DNA of 64,000 bases from Chloroflexota bacterium (GCA_012729765.1 JAAYCM010000115.1:62001-126000), one strand, 5' to 3'; counted from the first letter of the stretch, positions 9,164-18,426 are shown. Notes: generated from the letters alone by a model not told the origin. Program-made: numbers and translations.

Positions 9164-10189
9164 ATGCTGGACACCAGTTCGACGCGTGGCCTGCCGCTTG
9201 TCAGCGTGATCATGCCTGTCTACAACGAGGAGTCGTTTATCCGGCGCTCGCTGGGGGCGGTGCTGGCCCAGGACTATCCCCCCGACCGGATCGAGGTGCT
9301 GGTAGTCGATGGCCTCTCCACCGACCGGACGGCGCGGCTGGTGCAGGACATCGCCGCGCAGGATGGGCGCGTCCAGATCATCCCCAACCCGGACCGGATT
9401 CAGGCGCAGGCGCTCAATCGTGCCCTGGACGCGGCACGCGGCACGGTGATCGTGCGCGTCGATGGGCACACCATCATCGCGCCGGACTACGTGCGCCGCT
9501 GTGTCGCGCACCTGCACGCTACTGGGGCCGATAACGTCGGCGGGCCGCAGCGCTTCGCCGCGACGACCGCGATGGGCCGCGCGATTGCCGCCGCCTACCG
9601 CTCGCCGTTCAGCGTCCCCAGCCGCTTCACGATCAGCGACCGGGCCGAATTTGTAGATACGGTCTATCTGGGCGCGTGGCCGCGCAGCGTGTTCGAGCGC
9701 GTCGGGCGCTTCGATGGCCGCCTTGCCGTCAACGAAGATTACGAGTTCAACTACCGGATTCGCAAGGCGGGCGGGCGCATCTATCTCGCGCCGGATATCC
9801 AGTCGCAGTATTACGGGCGGCAGACGCTCGCCGCGCTGGGGCGGCAGTATCTCCGCTATGGCCGCTGGAAGTTCAGGGTGCTGGCGCAGCATCCCGCCTC
9901 GATCCGCCCGCGCCACGTGGTCGCCCCGGCCTTTGTTGCGGCGCTGGTGGGCGGCGCGATCCTGGCGCGATTGGGCCGGAACTGGGCGCGGCTGTGGCAG
10001 GCCACCATCATCAGTTATGTTGTGGCGAATGCCGCCGCGTCGATCCGGCTGGCGGCGCGCACCGACCGGGACCTGCTGCCCCGGCTGCCGGTCGTGTTTG
10101 GCTGTATGCACATCGCGTGGGGCAGCGGCTTCTGGATCGAGGCGCTGGGCTGGCTGGCCTCGCGCGCACGTGGGCAGATGCGATCATGA
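9164..10189 (+). CDS. Family 2 glycosyltransferase (membrane-associated)
   Basis: The protein has 341 residues from ATG 9164. The GT2 fold is clear: SVIMPVYNEESFI at about 14-26, LVVDGLSTD at 46-54, a metal-binding RVDGH motif (D100), and a catalytic-base region NEDYEFNYR at 190-198. Two hydrophobic segments near the C-terminus (about 245-265 and 300-325) should hold it at the membrane, as in ExoA-type sugar transferases. It would move a sugar from a nucleotide donor to a lipid-linked acceptor. The open frame extends upstream into the previous gene, but GGGAA at about 9152-9156 and the family N-terminus favour 9164. An in-frame GTG at 9140 is an alternative. Its TGA overlaps the next ATG. Confidence 0.92.
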   Translation: MLDTSSTRGLPLVSVIMPVYNEESFIRRSLGAVLAQDYPPDRIEVLVVDGLSTDRTARLVQDIAAQDGRVQIIPNPDRIQAQALNRALDAARGTVIVRVDGHTIIAPDYVRRCVAHLHATGADNVGGPQRFAATTAMGRAIAAAYRSPFSVPSRFTISDRAEFVDTVYLGAWPRSVFERVGRFDGRLAVNEDYEFNYRIRKAGGRIYLAPDIQSQYYGRQTLAALGRQYLRYGRWKFRVLAQHPASIRPRHVVAPAFVAALVGGAILARLGRNWARLWQATIISYVVANAAASIRLAARTDRDLLPRLPVVFGCMHIAWGSGFWIEALGWLASRARGQMRS

Positions 10190-11622
10190 AGCCGTCGCGC
10201 CTCTCGTCCTACGCGCCGCCGCGCCGCCGCCAGCTTCAGATTTCCGAGCGGCGGATTTTGCTCATGGTGGGGGATACGGTCGCAATCCTGATCGCAGTGC
10301 TGCTCTCGCTGGCGATCTGGGTCACGGTCGATCCGCGCGACCTGGGCCTGCCGTTCATCCTCTCGCACAGCTATTGGTTCCCGATTTTGGCCGCGCTGTG
10401 GCTGCTGATCGCCCACGCCAACGACTTCTATAACCTGCGCGTTTCGTCACGGATCGATACCAGCCTGATCCGGCTGGTGCAGGTCACGCTGCAAGTGCTC
10501 GTGATCTATCTGGTGATCTTCTTCTTCTCCCCCCGCGCGGCGCTGCCCCGCCTGTTCATCCTCTACTACGCCGGGCTGAGCTTTGTGCTGATCGCGCTGT
10601 GGCGGGTGTGGCGGCCCTTCCTGATCGGCTGGACTGATGTCCGGCGGCGGGCGCTGGTGATCGGCGCGGGCTGGGCGGCCCGCACGATGATCGAGACGCT
10701 GCGCGAGGAAGCCCCGACCGATTATGAGATCGTGGGCGTGATGGTCGAGCCGACCGACACCCTGCCGCCCGATCTGCCCCCGGCGCTGGTAGTTGGCACG
10801 GCGGGCGATCTGCTGCCGACGGCGCGCGCCGAGAACGTTTCAGAGATCATCCTGGCGCACGGGCGCGAGTTGTCGGGCCAGATGTTTCAGGCGATCATGG
10901 ACTGCTATGAGCAGGGCCTCAGCATCGTGCCGATGCCGCTGCTCTACGAGCAGATCACCGGGCGGGTGCCGATCGAGCACGTCGGCCAGCGCTACTGGAC
11001 GGTCATGCTGCCGATTGAGGGCGGCTCGATCTTCGACCCCTACCCGCTGGTCAAGCGTGCGATGGATATCCTGCTGGCGCTGATCGGGCTGGCGGTTTTG
11101 GCGCTGCTGCTGCCGCTGATCGCGGTTGGGATGCGGCTCGATTCGCCGGGGCCGATCTTCTTCCGGCAGACGCGCGTCGGGCGGGGTGGGCGGACATTTC
11201 AGATGATCAAGCTGCGCTCGATGGTGCCCGATGCCGAGCGTGAGAGCGGGCCGCAATGGGCCAGCGCGCACGATCCGCGCGTGACGCGGTTGGGGCGAAT
11301 CCTGCGCCGGACACGGCTGGACGAGCTGCCGCAGTTGTTCAACGTGCTGCGCGGCGAGATGAGCCTGATCGGGCCGCGCCCCGAACGCCCGGAGTTCGTC
11401 GAGGAACTGAGCGCTACCATCCCGTTTTATCGCACGCGGCATGTGGTCAAGCCGGGGATCACCGGCTGGGCGCAGGTGCGCTATCACTATGGCAGCAGCC
11501 CCGAAGACGCGCTGATCAAGCTCCAGTACGACCTCTACTACATCCGTCACCAGTCGCTCGCGCTTGACGTGCTGATCATCCTGCGCACCATCGGCAAGAT
11601 GGCCTCGTTCCAGGGAACCTGA
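10186..11622 (+). CDS. Polyprenyl-phosphate sugar-1-phosphate transferase (WcaJ/EpsL-type initiating enzyme)
   Basis: The protein has 478 residues. Four or five N-terminal membrane helices (about 25-145) come first, then a CoA/NAD-binding-like middle domain (VIGAGWAARTMIETL at about 162-176), then the bacterial sugar transferase domain (PF02397) from about 288 to the end. That domain shows the reentrant helix (KRAMDILLALIGL), DSPGPIFFRQTRVGR, KLRSM, RTRLDELPQLFNVL, SLIGPRPERPEF and PGITGWAQV. Such enzymes start capsule, exopolysaccharide or O-antigen synthesis by putting a sugar phosphate on undecaprenyl phosphate. ATGA overlaps the upstream stop, indicating coupling. The open frame continues upstream to 9676, but that part only shadows the previous gene. 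The sugar is unknown. Confidence 0.93.
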   Translation: MKPSRLSSYAPPRRRQLQISERRILLMVGDTVAILIAVLLSLAIWVTVDPRDLGLPFILSHSYWFPILAALWLLIAHANDFYNLRVSSRIDTSLIRLVQVTLQVLVIYLVIFFFSPRAALPRLFILYYAGLSFVLIALWRVWRPFLIGWTDVRRRALVIGAGWAARTMIETLREEAPTDYEIVGVMVEPTDTLPPDLPPALVVGTAGDLLPTARAENVSEIILAHGRELSGQMFQAIMDCYEQGLSIVPMPLLYEQITGRVPIEHVGQRYWTVMLPIEGGSIFDPYPLVKRAMDILLALIGLAVLALLLPLIAVGMRLDSPGPIFFRQTRVGRGGRTFQMIKLRSMVPDAERESGPQWASAHDPRVTRLGRILRRTRLDELPQLFNVLRGEMSLIGPRPERPEFVEELSATIPFYRTRHVVKPGITGWAQVRYHYGSSPEDALIKLQYDLYYIRHQSLALDVLIILRTIGKMASFQGT

Positions 11623-11626
11623 GCCG

Positions 11627-14110
11627 ATGTCCGCCCGCCGCCTGTTGATTGTGCTGATCGTGCTGTACGTCATGTTCATCGGCGGGACAGCCTATGCCCA
11701 TACCGGCGCGCTGCCCGATCTGATCCGCTTCGTCGTGATCGCCGGGCCGGCAGCGGTCTGGCTGGCGCGGCTGCTGCGGTCGGGGCGCACCCTGCCTCAC
11801 ACCCCGCTCGATTTGATCCTGGCGGCGGGCGTCGCGTGGCTGTTGGTGAGCGCGCTCTCGTCGCAAGAGCGGCGCCTCAGCCTGGAGATGATCTGGCCCC
11901 TGCTGGCCGGGGCGCTGGCCTTTTACCTGCTGGTGGACCTGCTGCGGCGCGGCTGGCTGCCGCATTTCAAGGCCGCGCTGCTGGCGGTCGCGCTCGTGAT
12001 CGTAGCGATCAGCGGCGTCGAGCTGCTGGCGTGGTATTTCGGCTGGCTGGGCGAGCCGGGCTGGTTCGCGGCGGGCGGCCTGTCCGACCCGATCCCGCCG
12101 GAGCTGCCCGTATTGGACTGGGCGCTCAACGTCTCGACCATTCAGGGCAACACCGTCGCGGTGCTGATCCCGCTGGTGCTGACGGGCGCGATTCTGCGCC
12201 GGGGTCACAAGCGCGTGGGACTGCTCGGCCTGATGCTGGCGCTGCTGGCGGTCGAGGTACTGACCTTCTCACGCGGGGGGCTGCTCGGCGCGCTGGTCGG
12301 GATCGCGCTGCTGCTGGCATTCGTCGTGCTGCGGTGGGCCCAGCGCCGCGAGCGTGCCGCGCTGCTGCTGCGTCCCCCGGTGATCCTGGGCGCGATCGGG
12401 CTGCTGGTGCTCGGCGCGGGCCTGCTGATCCTGGTGTGGAGCCTGGGCGCGCAGCGTGCCGACAGCGACCAGGGCCGGCTGGACATCTGGCGCAGTGCGT
12501 GGGAGATGGCCGCCGATCAGCCGGTGGCAGGCATCGGGCCGGGGGTGTTTGGCCTGGCGCTGCGTTCGTACCGCGATCCCGACTTGGCACAGGACAAGAT
12601 CACGACTGCCCACAATCTGTGGCTCAACACCCTGGCCGAAACCGGCTGGCCGGGCCTGCTGATTCTGCTCGGCGGCACGGCGGCGGTTGCGATCATCTGG
12701 TGGCGGCACTGGTACGCCGTTGCGACGCGCACGCGCTGGGTGACTGAGGCGGCGGCGGACGAGCGGCGGATCGGGCTGGAAGGCGCGCTGGCGGCGCTGG
12801 TCGCCTACGGCGTTCACAGCCTGGTCGATACATTTCCGCTCCCGGCGTCGGTGCTGCCCCTGCTGCTGGTGCTGGCCTATATTGTGGCGCGGCCCGACAC
12901 ACGCGCAGCGGCCAATGCCCCGGCCAGCCTGCCGATCGTGCGCTGGCGCAGCCGCCTGATGTGGCTGGCGCTGGCCGGGATCATCGTCTATGGCGTGTGG
13001 ATTGCGATGCTCGACGTGGCTCAGGGCTGGATGACGCTCAGCCGCCGCGCGCTGGCCGGAGACGATCTGGACGGCGCGCTGACCTATGCCCGCCGCGCGC
13101 AGGCCTGGGACCCCGATCTGACGCTCTATGATCTGCACGAAGCATACGTGCTGGGGCGGCTGGCGGATCATGATCCGGGCCTCTATCTCGATCAGGCCAT
13201 CGCCGCGCATGAAAGCGTGCTGCGCGCCCAGCCTACGTTCGATCTCGGCTGGGCCAATCTCGCGGCGCTCTATATGCAGCAGGGCCACCTGGAAGCCGCA
13301 CGCGAGGCGCTGGCGCAGGCCGCCGCGATCGCTCCCACAAACGCGATCTACTGGTTCCGCCTGGGCGATTATCCGCAGGCGCTCGAACGTGAACCCACCC
13401 TGGCGGAGACGGTGGCCGAAATCGGCCCGGCGGGCTTGCGGCGCTATCTGGAAGACGAGCGGCTGCCGGTGGGCGAGCGGCTGTACGTCGCGGTGCTGGC
13501 CGGGGTGGGCGATGTAGCGGACGATCTCGCGCCGCGTGCCGAACGCGAGGGCGGCTGGCTGGCGCACCTGGCGTTGGGGATGTATGCCCACCGGCTCCAG
13601 GACGATCCGGACGCGGCGCTCACGTGGCTGACGCAGGCGATCAGCGAGCGCCCGGTGGACGAGCGTGCCGCGCTGGAGCGGGCCGAGTTGTACCTGGAGC
13701 AGGGCGACCTCGATGCTGCCACACACGACGCACACGCGGCCCGATTCGTCGATCCGAACGGTGGCGCGCCCGGCGCGTATTATCTGGCGCGGATTGCGCT
13801 GGCACGTGGGGCGGGTGATGCCGAGGTCGAAGCGCTGCTCAAAGCCAGCCGGAGCGTGCGCCCCAATATCCAGTATTTCGCTGGGACGGTCTACGCGCGC
13901 CCGGCGGCGTTCGACTACCTGCCGCAGCTTCGCGCACCTGGGCTGGATAATCGCGCCTATGCCGGCTGGCTGCTGCTGGCCGAGCGGTATATCGCGCAGG
14001 GGCGGGTGGACGACGCCCGCCAGGTGTACCGCAATCTGCTGCTGGCCCAGCCCTATCTCGACGAGGCGCGTATCGCGCTGGCCCGCTTAGCCGACTTCGA
14101 GGAAGAGTAG
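11627..14110 (+). CDS. O-antigen ligase/polymerase (Wzy_C) fused to TPR domain
   Basis: The protein has 827 residues. The first 450 or so hold about 11 membrane helices with the O-antigen ligase-like (PF04932) core: SQERRLSLEMIWPLL, a large loop with DQGRLDIWRSAWEMAADQPVAGIGPGVFG, and TAHNLWLNTLAETGWPGLL. These match the polymerase/ligase family signature. From about 470 to the C-terminus the sequence becomes helical tetratricopeptide repeats (for example WANLAALYMQQGHLEAAREA and LERAELYLEQGDLDAATHDA). The enzyme would polymerise or attach lipid-linked glycan units outside the membrane, with the TPR part perhaps recruiting partners. It starts 4 bases after the sugar transferase stop and overlaps the convergent next gene by 24 bases. 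Confidence 0.9.
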   Translation: MSARRLLIVLIVLYVMFIGGTAYAHTGALPDLIRFVVIAGPAAVWLARLLRSGRTLPHTPLDLILAAGVAWLLVSALSSQERRLSLEMIWPLLAGALAFYLLVDLLRRGWLPHFKAALLAVALVIVAISGVELLAWYFGWLGEPGWFAAGGLSDPIPPELPVLDWALNVSTIQGNTVAVLIPLVLTGAILRRGHKRVGLLGLMLALLAVEVLTFSRGGLLGALVGIALLLAFVVLRWAQRRERAALLLRPPVILGAIGLLVLGAGLLILVWSLGAQRADSDQGRLDIWRSAWEMAADQPVAGIGPGVFGLALRSYRDPDLAQDKITTAHNLWLNTLAETGWPGLLILLGGTAAVAIIWWRHWYAVATRTRWVTEAAADERRIGLEGALAALVAYGVHSLVDTFPLPASVLPLLLVLAYIVARPDTRAAANAPASLPIVRWRSRLMWLALAGIIVYGVWIAMLDVAQGWMTLSRRALAGDDLDGALTYARRAQAWDPDLTLYDLHEAYVLGRLADHDPGLYLDQAIAAHESVLRAQPTFDLGWANLAALYMQQGHLEAAREALAQAAAIAPTNAIYWFRLGDYPQALEREPTLAETVAEIGPAGLRRYLEDERLPVGERLYVAVLAGVGDVADDLAPRAEREGGWLAHLALGMYAHRLQDDPDAALTWLTQAISERPVDERAALERAELYLEQGDLDAATHDAHAARFVDPNGGAPGAYYLARIALARGAGDAEVEALLKASRSVRPNIQYFAGTVYARPAAFDYLPQLRAPGLDNRAYAGWLLLAERYIAQGRVDDARQVYRNLLLAQPYLDEARIALARLADFEEE

Positions 14111-15229
14111 CAGCACGATCCAGAGCGTGCTGTACACCAGCGGGCGGTGCGGCTGGTGGCGCGCGGTATAGAGCACGTACGCCAGCACCAGCCCCGGCAT
14201 AAAGCGCAGCAGTCCCAGAAACGTGCGGTAGGTCGAGAAGGGCAGAAACAGCATGATCAGCGCGTTGAAGAACAGCAGGCACGTGTAGAGGTCCCAGCGG
14301 CGGCGCAGGAAATCGCGCACGGTATAGATCAGGCTCAGTGCGCTCGGCAGGACGGCGGTCGGCAGCAGCAGCACGGCCAGGATTACCGCGATCGTCGGGT
14401 CGGGATCGCGCAGGCTGCGCCAGACCGCGTTGTAGGGGATGATCTCGAACGGCGTCGCGCCGGCCCCGCCCGAACTTGGCGCCCAGTGTCCCAGCCAGAG
14501 ATAGATCCCCAACTGCCACGCCGCGAACGGCGCGTTCACGATCACGGCCATCCGCAGCGCGTCATGCCAGCGCGCGTGCAGCGCCAGATAGAACAGGTAG
14601 CCCGCCGCAAACAGGCCGGTCGTCTCTTTCGCCAGCATCGCCAGCGCCAGTATCACCGCCGCCAGCAGCAGCCTGTCTCGTGCGCTGAACCACAGCCCCG
14701 TGATCACCAACCCATAAGCCAGCGTCTCGGCGGTGCTCAGGCGCACGGCCATGAACACGCCCAGAAACAGCCCGTAGGTCAGCGCGAACCAGCGGCTTAC
14801 CTTCTCGCGGACCAGCAGGTCTTCGAGCAGGGCGGTGCCTGCCGTCAGTGCTGCAACGTTGATTGCCACGAACGCCCAGGGGATCAGCGGCTCGTATCCC
14901 AGGCTGAGCATCCGCCCCAGCATCGGCAGCAGAATCCGCTGCAAGCGGTAGGCGGGCACATCCAGGCAGTGCGGCGATCCCACCGGATCGCGCGCGATAT
15001 AGTAGAAGAACTGCCCGTCATAGCCGAGTGTATCGGGATCACAGGCGACTCCAGGATTGTCGCGGCACTCGCTGAAGCACTGCCCGCGCGTGACGAACAC
15101 CTGCACGTCCCCGGCGTGCACGGCCAGGATCACCGCCAGATAGATCAGATTGGACACCAGAACCAGCACCCAGGGACGCAGGAAGCGTTTATAATAAGGT
15201 GGGTGAACTGAGTGAGAAGGGGTTGTCAC
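14087..15229 (-). CDS. Polytopic membrane protein of unknown function next to glycan genes
   Basis: The protein has 380 residues with about 9 hydrophobic segments (the first near residues 20-40, the last at the C-terminus). An early loop contains DTLGYDGQFFYYIARDP, a motif also met in uncharacterised GT-C-like membrane proteins, and four cysteines (GQCFSECRDNPGVACDP). I cannot assign a reaction. It is convergent with the ligase gene, with a 24-base tail overlap, and divergent from the alkyltransferase-like gene. The GTG start at 15229 has no clear ribosome binding site; a GTG at 15169, just before the first helix, is an alternative. Confidence 0.78.
   Translation of the reverse strand: MTTPSHSVHPPYYKRFLRPWVLVLVSNLIYLAVILAVHAGDVQVFVTRGQCFSECRDNPGVACDPDTLGYDGQFFYYIARDPVGSPHCLDVPAYRLQRILLPMLGRMLSLGYEPLIPWAFVAINVAALTAGTALLEDLLVREKVSRWFALTYGLFLGVFMAVRLSTAETLAYGLVITGLWFSARDRLLLAAVILALAMLAKETTGLFAAGYLFYLALHARWHDALRMAVIVNAPFAAWQLGIYLWLGHWAPSSGGAGATPFEIIPYNAVWRSLRDPDPTIAVILAVLLLPTAVLPSALSLIYTVRDFLRRRWDLYTCLLFFNALIMLFLPFSTYRTFLGLLRFMPGLVLAYVLYTARHQPHRPLVYSTLWIVLLLFLEVG
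15190..15195 (+). promoter_or_regulatory. Candidate -10 box for the alkyltransferase-like gene
   Basis: A perfect TATAAT lies 39 bases before GTG 15235. Initiation just downstream (about 15202) would leave a short leader and would exclude the upstream GTG at 15199 as the start. No good -35 box is seen, so this is tentative. Confidence 0.3.
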
Positions 15230-15234
15230 AGATC

Positions 15235-15615
15235 GTGAACCAATCGATTTCCTTTAACAAGCTGGTCTATGCCCTGGTTCGGCACATCCCGGAAGGCAAG
15301 GTGCTGACCTATGGGCGGGTGGCCGATATGCTGGCTGTGCCGCAGGGCGCGCGAGCGGTTGGCTGGGCGATGGCCGGCCTGACACAGCCCGACGTGCCCT
15401 GGCATCGCGTGGTCAATGCGCAGGGGCGCGTCAGTATCAAAGGCTCACCGGAAGCCGCCGCCGAGCAGCGCGCGCGCCTCGAAGCCGAAGGTGTCACATT
15501 TGACGAAAACGATCGGTTGGATCTGAAACAGCATCTCTGGGATCCCCACCCCTATGAAGTTGAACAGATTATCCTGCAGGCGCGCGGGCACGTGCCCGAC
15601 GCTCCCCCCGATTAG
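15235..15615 (+). CDS. Alkyltransferase-like protein (ATL; MGMT fold without the active-site cysteine)
   Basis: The protein has 126 residues covering the DNA-binding methyltransferase fold (PF01035). The start region (FNKLVYALVRHIPEGKVLTYGRVA) is standard. In the active-site motif the usual PCHRV is PWHRV (DVPWHRVVNAQGRV), so the alkyl-accepting cysteine is a tryptophan. ATL proteins with this change bind O6-alkylguanine, flip it out and hand it to nucleotide excision repair instead of reversing it. The frame is open back to GTG 15199, but 15235 gives the usual family length and avoids overlap with the divergent gene. The stop overlaps that of the GH31 gene by 4 bases. Confidence 0.88.
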   Translation: MNQSISFNKLVYALVRHIPEGKVLTYGRVADMLAVPQGARAVGWAMAGLTQPDVPWHRVVNAQGRVSIKGSPEAAAEQRARLEAEGVTFDENDRLDLKQHLWDPHPYEVEQIILQARGHVPDAPPD

Positions 15616-18137
15616 AGCCGGGGACGTGTCTGCGCGGCAGGCGATTCGGGAGCGCTGCGCCCGATGATCTGCGCCGTACCGAACTCCTTGACGATGAATT
15701 CAACCGTGCCGCTCTCATAATACCAGACCGGCGCGCGCTGTCCGTCCAGGTCGACCCGTTCGGGATCGCCGGAGATGCCGACGATCTCGACGCGCGTCTG
15801 CTGGTAGGGGGGACGATACCGGCCCGCACGCCGCCAGTCGAGCGCGAACTGGCCCGACGGCAGGAAGCGGCACGAAAAGTACGACCAGCGGTAGTCCCCC
15901 TGCTGGTACGCCATCCCCTCGCCGGCGTCCTCATACAGCGACGTCTCGCCGCTGCCGGCATAGACGCGCAGCCGCAGTTCTTCCGGCGTCTGCTCGCCCA
16001 CATACTGCATGACCGGCCACAGCGGCAGAACCTTCCCGGCGCGCACGTAGATCGGCAGGGTATCCAGCGGGGCGGCGGCGGTCAGCTCGCGCGCGCCATC
16101 GATCAGCTTGCCGCTGCCGAACTCGTACCACACCCCGCGCGGCAGATAGACGCGGCGCTCTTCTGCGCCCGGCTCCATGATCGGCGCGATCAGCAGCGTA
16201 TCGCCCAACAGGAACGCGTCATCGATCTCGCGCAGGTTGACATCTTTCGGATCGGCGATGAACAGCGGCCTGACGACCGGCAGGCCGTCGCGCACGCACT
16301 GCGCAAAGGTGGAATAGAGATAGGGCAGCAGCTGGTAGCGCAGTTCCAGGGTGCGGCGGATGATGTCTTCATATGGCTCGCCGAAGTGCCAGGGTTCGCG
16401 CCGCGCGCTGCCCGTCATGCTGTGCACGCGGAAGAACGGCAGCATACTGCCAAGCTGCATCCAGCGTGTGAACAGCTCGGCGTCCGGATTGCCCGTAAAG
16501 CCGCCGACATCCGGCCCGGTGAAGGCCAGCCCCGACAGACCGAGATTGAGTACCATGCTGACACTCAGCCGCAGATGCTCCCACGTGGCCGCGTTGTCGC
16601 CGGTCCACGACGAGGCATAGCGCTGTACCCCGGCATAGCCCGCGCGCGTGATATTGAAGACGCGCCGATCGGGCCTATGCTGTTGTAACGCTTCGCGGCT
16701 GGCGCGCGCCATCTGCATTCCATAGACATTGTGCCCGCCTTCGCCGTGCGTGCAGCCCTGGCCTTCCCAGTCGTGCGGCACATAGTCGGGCAGCGTGGTA
16801 TGCGGCGGCATATTGATCAGCGTCGGCTCGTTCATGTCGTTCCAAAAGCCGGCAAATCCGGCCTCAAGCAGCGGCGGGAACTGTTTGCCCCACCAGGCAC
16901 GCGCGCGCGGGCTGGTGAAGTCTGGGAAGTGGCACGCGCCGGGCCATACCGGGCCGCTGATCACCTGGCCGTCGGGATATTTGAGGAAGACATCCTCGCG
17001 CAGGCCGCTTTCATACACGGCGTAGCCCGGATCGATCTTGATGCCGGGGTCGAGGATTGCGACCGCCTTGAAGCCTTGTTCGCCCAACTCGCTGATCAGC
17101 CCTTGCAAGCGCGGGAAGCACTCCCGATTCCAGGTAAAGCAGCGATAGCCGTCCATGTACTCGATATCGAAATAGAGCGCGTCACAGGGCAGTTTGCGCC
17201 GCCGGAACTCGTCCGCGATTTCGCGGAAATCGACCTCGGTGTTGTAGCCCCAGCGCGACTGGTGGAATCCCAATGCCCACAGCGGCGGCAGGGGGGTGCG
17301 TCCGGTCAGCGCTGTATAATGTTGTAAGACAGACGGGGCGTCGCTGCCCACCATCAGATAAAAACGCAGCTCGCCGCCTTCGGCCTGGAAGGTGAGCCGG
17401 TCGGCCTGAGCCGCGCCCAGGTCCACCCAGCCGCGTGCCGGATTGTCCCAAAAGATGCCGCAGGCTCGATCGCGCTGCACGCCCAGATAGAACGGGATGC
17501 TGGCATAAAGCGCGTCCGTGCCGCTCGGATAGGCGGGCTGCGGATCGCTGTTCCACAGGCGCAAACGCCGCCCGCGCAGATTGAGCGCCCCGGTGCGCTC
17601 GCCCAGCCCATAACACATTTCACCTTCCGGCAGGCGGCGGCTCCAGCGCACCTCACCGGCGCGCCAGGTCAGGCCGGGCGCATCCTCGCTGATCGGCGTG
17701 CCGTCCACCATCCTGAAGGTCAGGCGACCGCTGTCTTTCGCGATCTCGCAGATCAGGTGGCTGGTTTGCAGCCGGTAGCCTGGCCCGGCAGACTGGCACT
17801 CGACGGCGGGCGCAGTCTCGGCCCCATCCACCACCGCATACGAGAACGGCGGGTGAAATTCGGCGTCGGCTCTGGCCCGCACGCGCACGACTTCCGGCGA
17901 AACGAAATAGATCTCCAGCGCGCCGTGCTCGCCGCGCAGAATCGCGCCGCGCTCGTTCGACTCGATGGCCCGGATCGCGCCGGTGGTGTGCCAGGGGCCA
18001 TGCGGCCTGGCGCTCCGGAAGCGGCGGTTGCGTGCGGTGACGGCAGCGTTATAGCGCAGGGCCGCACCGATCATCCCCGGCTGAAGTGCGCGTAACATCT
18101 GAGGCAGATTTTTGGGATTCAAAAGGAAATTAGCCAT
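15612..18137 (-). CDS. Glycoside hydrolase family 31 (alpha-glucosidase-like)
   Basis: The protein has 841 residues, starting MANFLLNPKNLPQ. It follows the GH31 order: an N-terminal beta-sandwich (about 50-270), a catalytic barrel with LWALGFHQSRWGYNT (about 287-300) and DALYFDIEYMDGYR, the nucleophile in FWNDMNEP (D434) and the acid/base in SSWTGDN (D514). C-terminal beta domains follow (PLFIADP, then RVYLPRGVWYEFGSG). No signal peptide is seen, so it is probably cytoplasmic and acts on alpha-linked glucosides such as maltose or starch fragments; exact specificity is uncertain. An upstream ATG at 18188 would add 17 unlikely residues. It is transcribed alone, opposite to both neighbours. Confidence 0.93.
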   Translation of the reverse strand: MANFLLNPKNLPQMLRALQPGMIGAALRYNAAVTARNRRFRSARPHGPWHTTGAIRAIESNERGAILRGEHGALEIYFVSPEVVRVRARADAEFHPPFSYAVVDGAETAPAVECQSAGPGYRLQTSHLICEIAKDSGRLTFRMVDGTPISEDAPGLTWRAGEVRWSRRLPEGEMCYGLGERTGALNLRGRRLRLWNSDPQPAYPSGTDALYASIPFYLGVQRDRACGIFWDNPARGWVDLGAAQADRLTFQAEGGELRFYLMVGSDAPSVLQHYTALTGRTPLPPLWALGFHQSRWGYNTEVDFREIADEFRRRKLPCDALYFDIEYMDGYRCFTWNRECFPRLQGLISELGEQGFKAVAILDPGIKIDPGYAVYESGLREDVFLKYPDGQVISGPVWPGACHFPDFTSPRARAWWGKQFPPLLEAGFAGFWNDMNEPTLINMPPHTTLPDYVPHDWEGQGCTHGEGGHNVYGMQMARASREALQQHRPDRRVFNITRAGYAGVQRYASSWTGDNAATWEHLRLSVSMVLNLGLSGLAFTGPDVGGFTGNPDAELFTRWMQLGSMLPFFRVHSMTGSARREPWHFGEPYEDIIRRTLELRYQLLPYLYSTFAQCVRDGLPVVRPLFIADPKDVNLREIDDAFLLGDTLLIAPIMEPGAEERRVYLPRGVWYEFGSGKLIDGARELTAAAPLDTLPIYVRAGKVLPLWPVMQYVGEQTPEELRLRVYAGSGETSLYEDAGEGMAYQQGDYRWSYFSCRFLPSGQFALDWRRAGRYRPPYQQTRVEIVGISGDPERVDLDGQRAPVWYYESGTVEFIVKEFGTAQIIGRSAPESPAAQTRPRL

Positions 18138-18163
18138 AGTCGTTTTCGTGTTGAACCAGTTCC

Positions 18164-18183
18164 GCCAGCATGAGTGAGCTGGC
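18164..18183. promoter_or_regulatory. Inverted repeat in the GH31 leader (possible operator)
   Basis: GCCAGC and GCTGGC form perfect 6-base arms around an 8-base spacer, 27 bases upstream of the GH31 start and downstream of its candidate promoter. It could be a repressor site or a leader hairpin. Confidence 0.25.
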
Positions 18184-18275
18184 ATCATGATAACGTAGAC
18201 CGGCGTGGTAGAAAAACAACGCCGCCTTCGACAGATATACTTCTATTAAAGATGATGCTATACACCCTAAATTGA

Positions 18276-18305
18276 TTTATATATACAGGGCCGCTCTTTG
18301 TGCAA
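18276..18305 (-). promoter_or_regulatory. Candidate promoter for the GH31 gene
   Basis: On the minus strand TTGCAC (18305-18300) is followed by TATATA at 16 bases or TATAAA at 18 bases (18281-18276). It lies in the AT-rich 289-base gap between the GH31 gene and the divergent flavoprotein gene and would give a leader of about 130 bases. Confidence 0.4.
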
Positions 18306-18426
18306 AATGGACTATGATAAGACCCTATTTTGCAGCGGATACGATGGGCCTGGGGACGTTTCCAGGTAGAATATTTGCTTCATTGAACACCGGCGTGTAT
18401 CACTCCCTGCGAGGCACAGAAAATAC

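Noticed and set aside
15235-15615. Active O6-methylguanine-DNA methyltransferase
   Set aside because: The catalytic cysteine is replaced by Trp, so alkyl transfer is not possible; called as an ATL protein.
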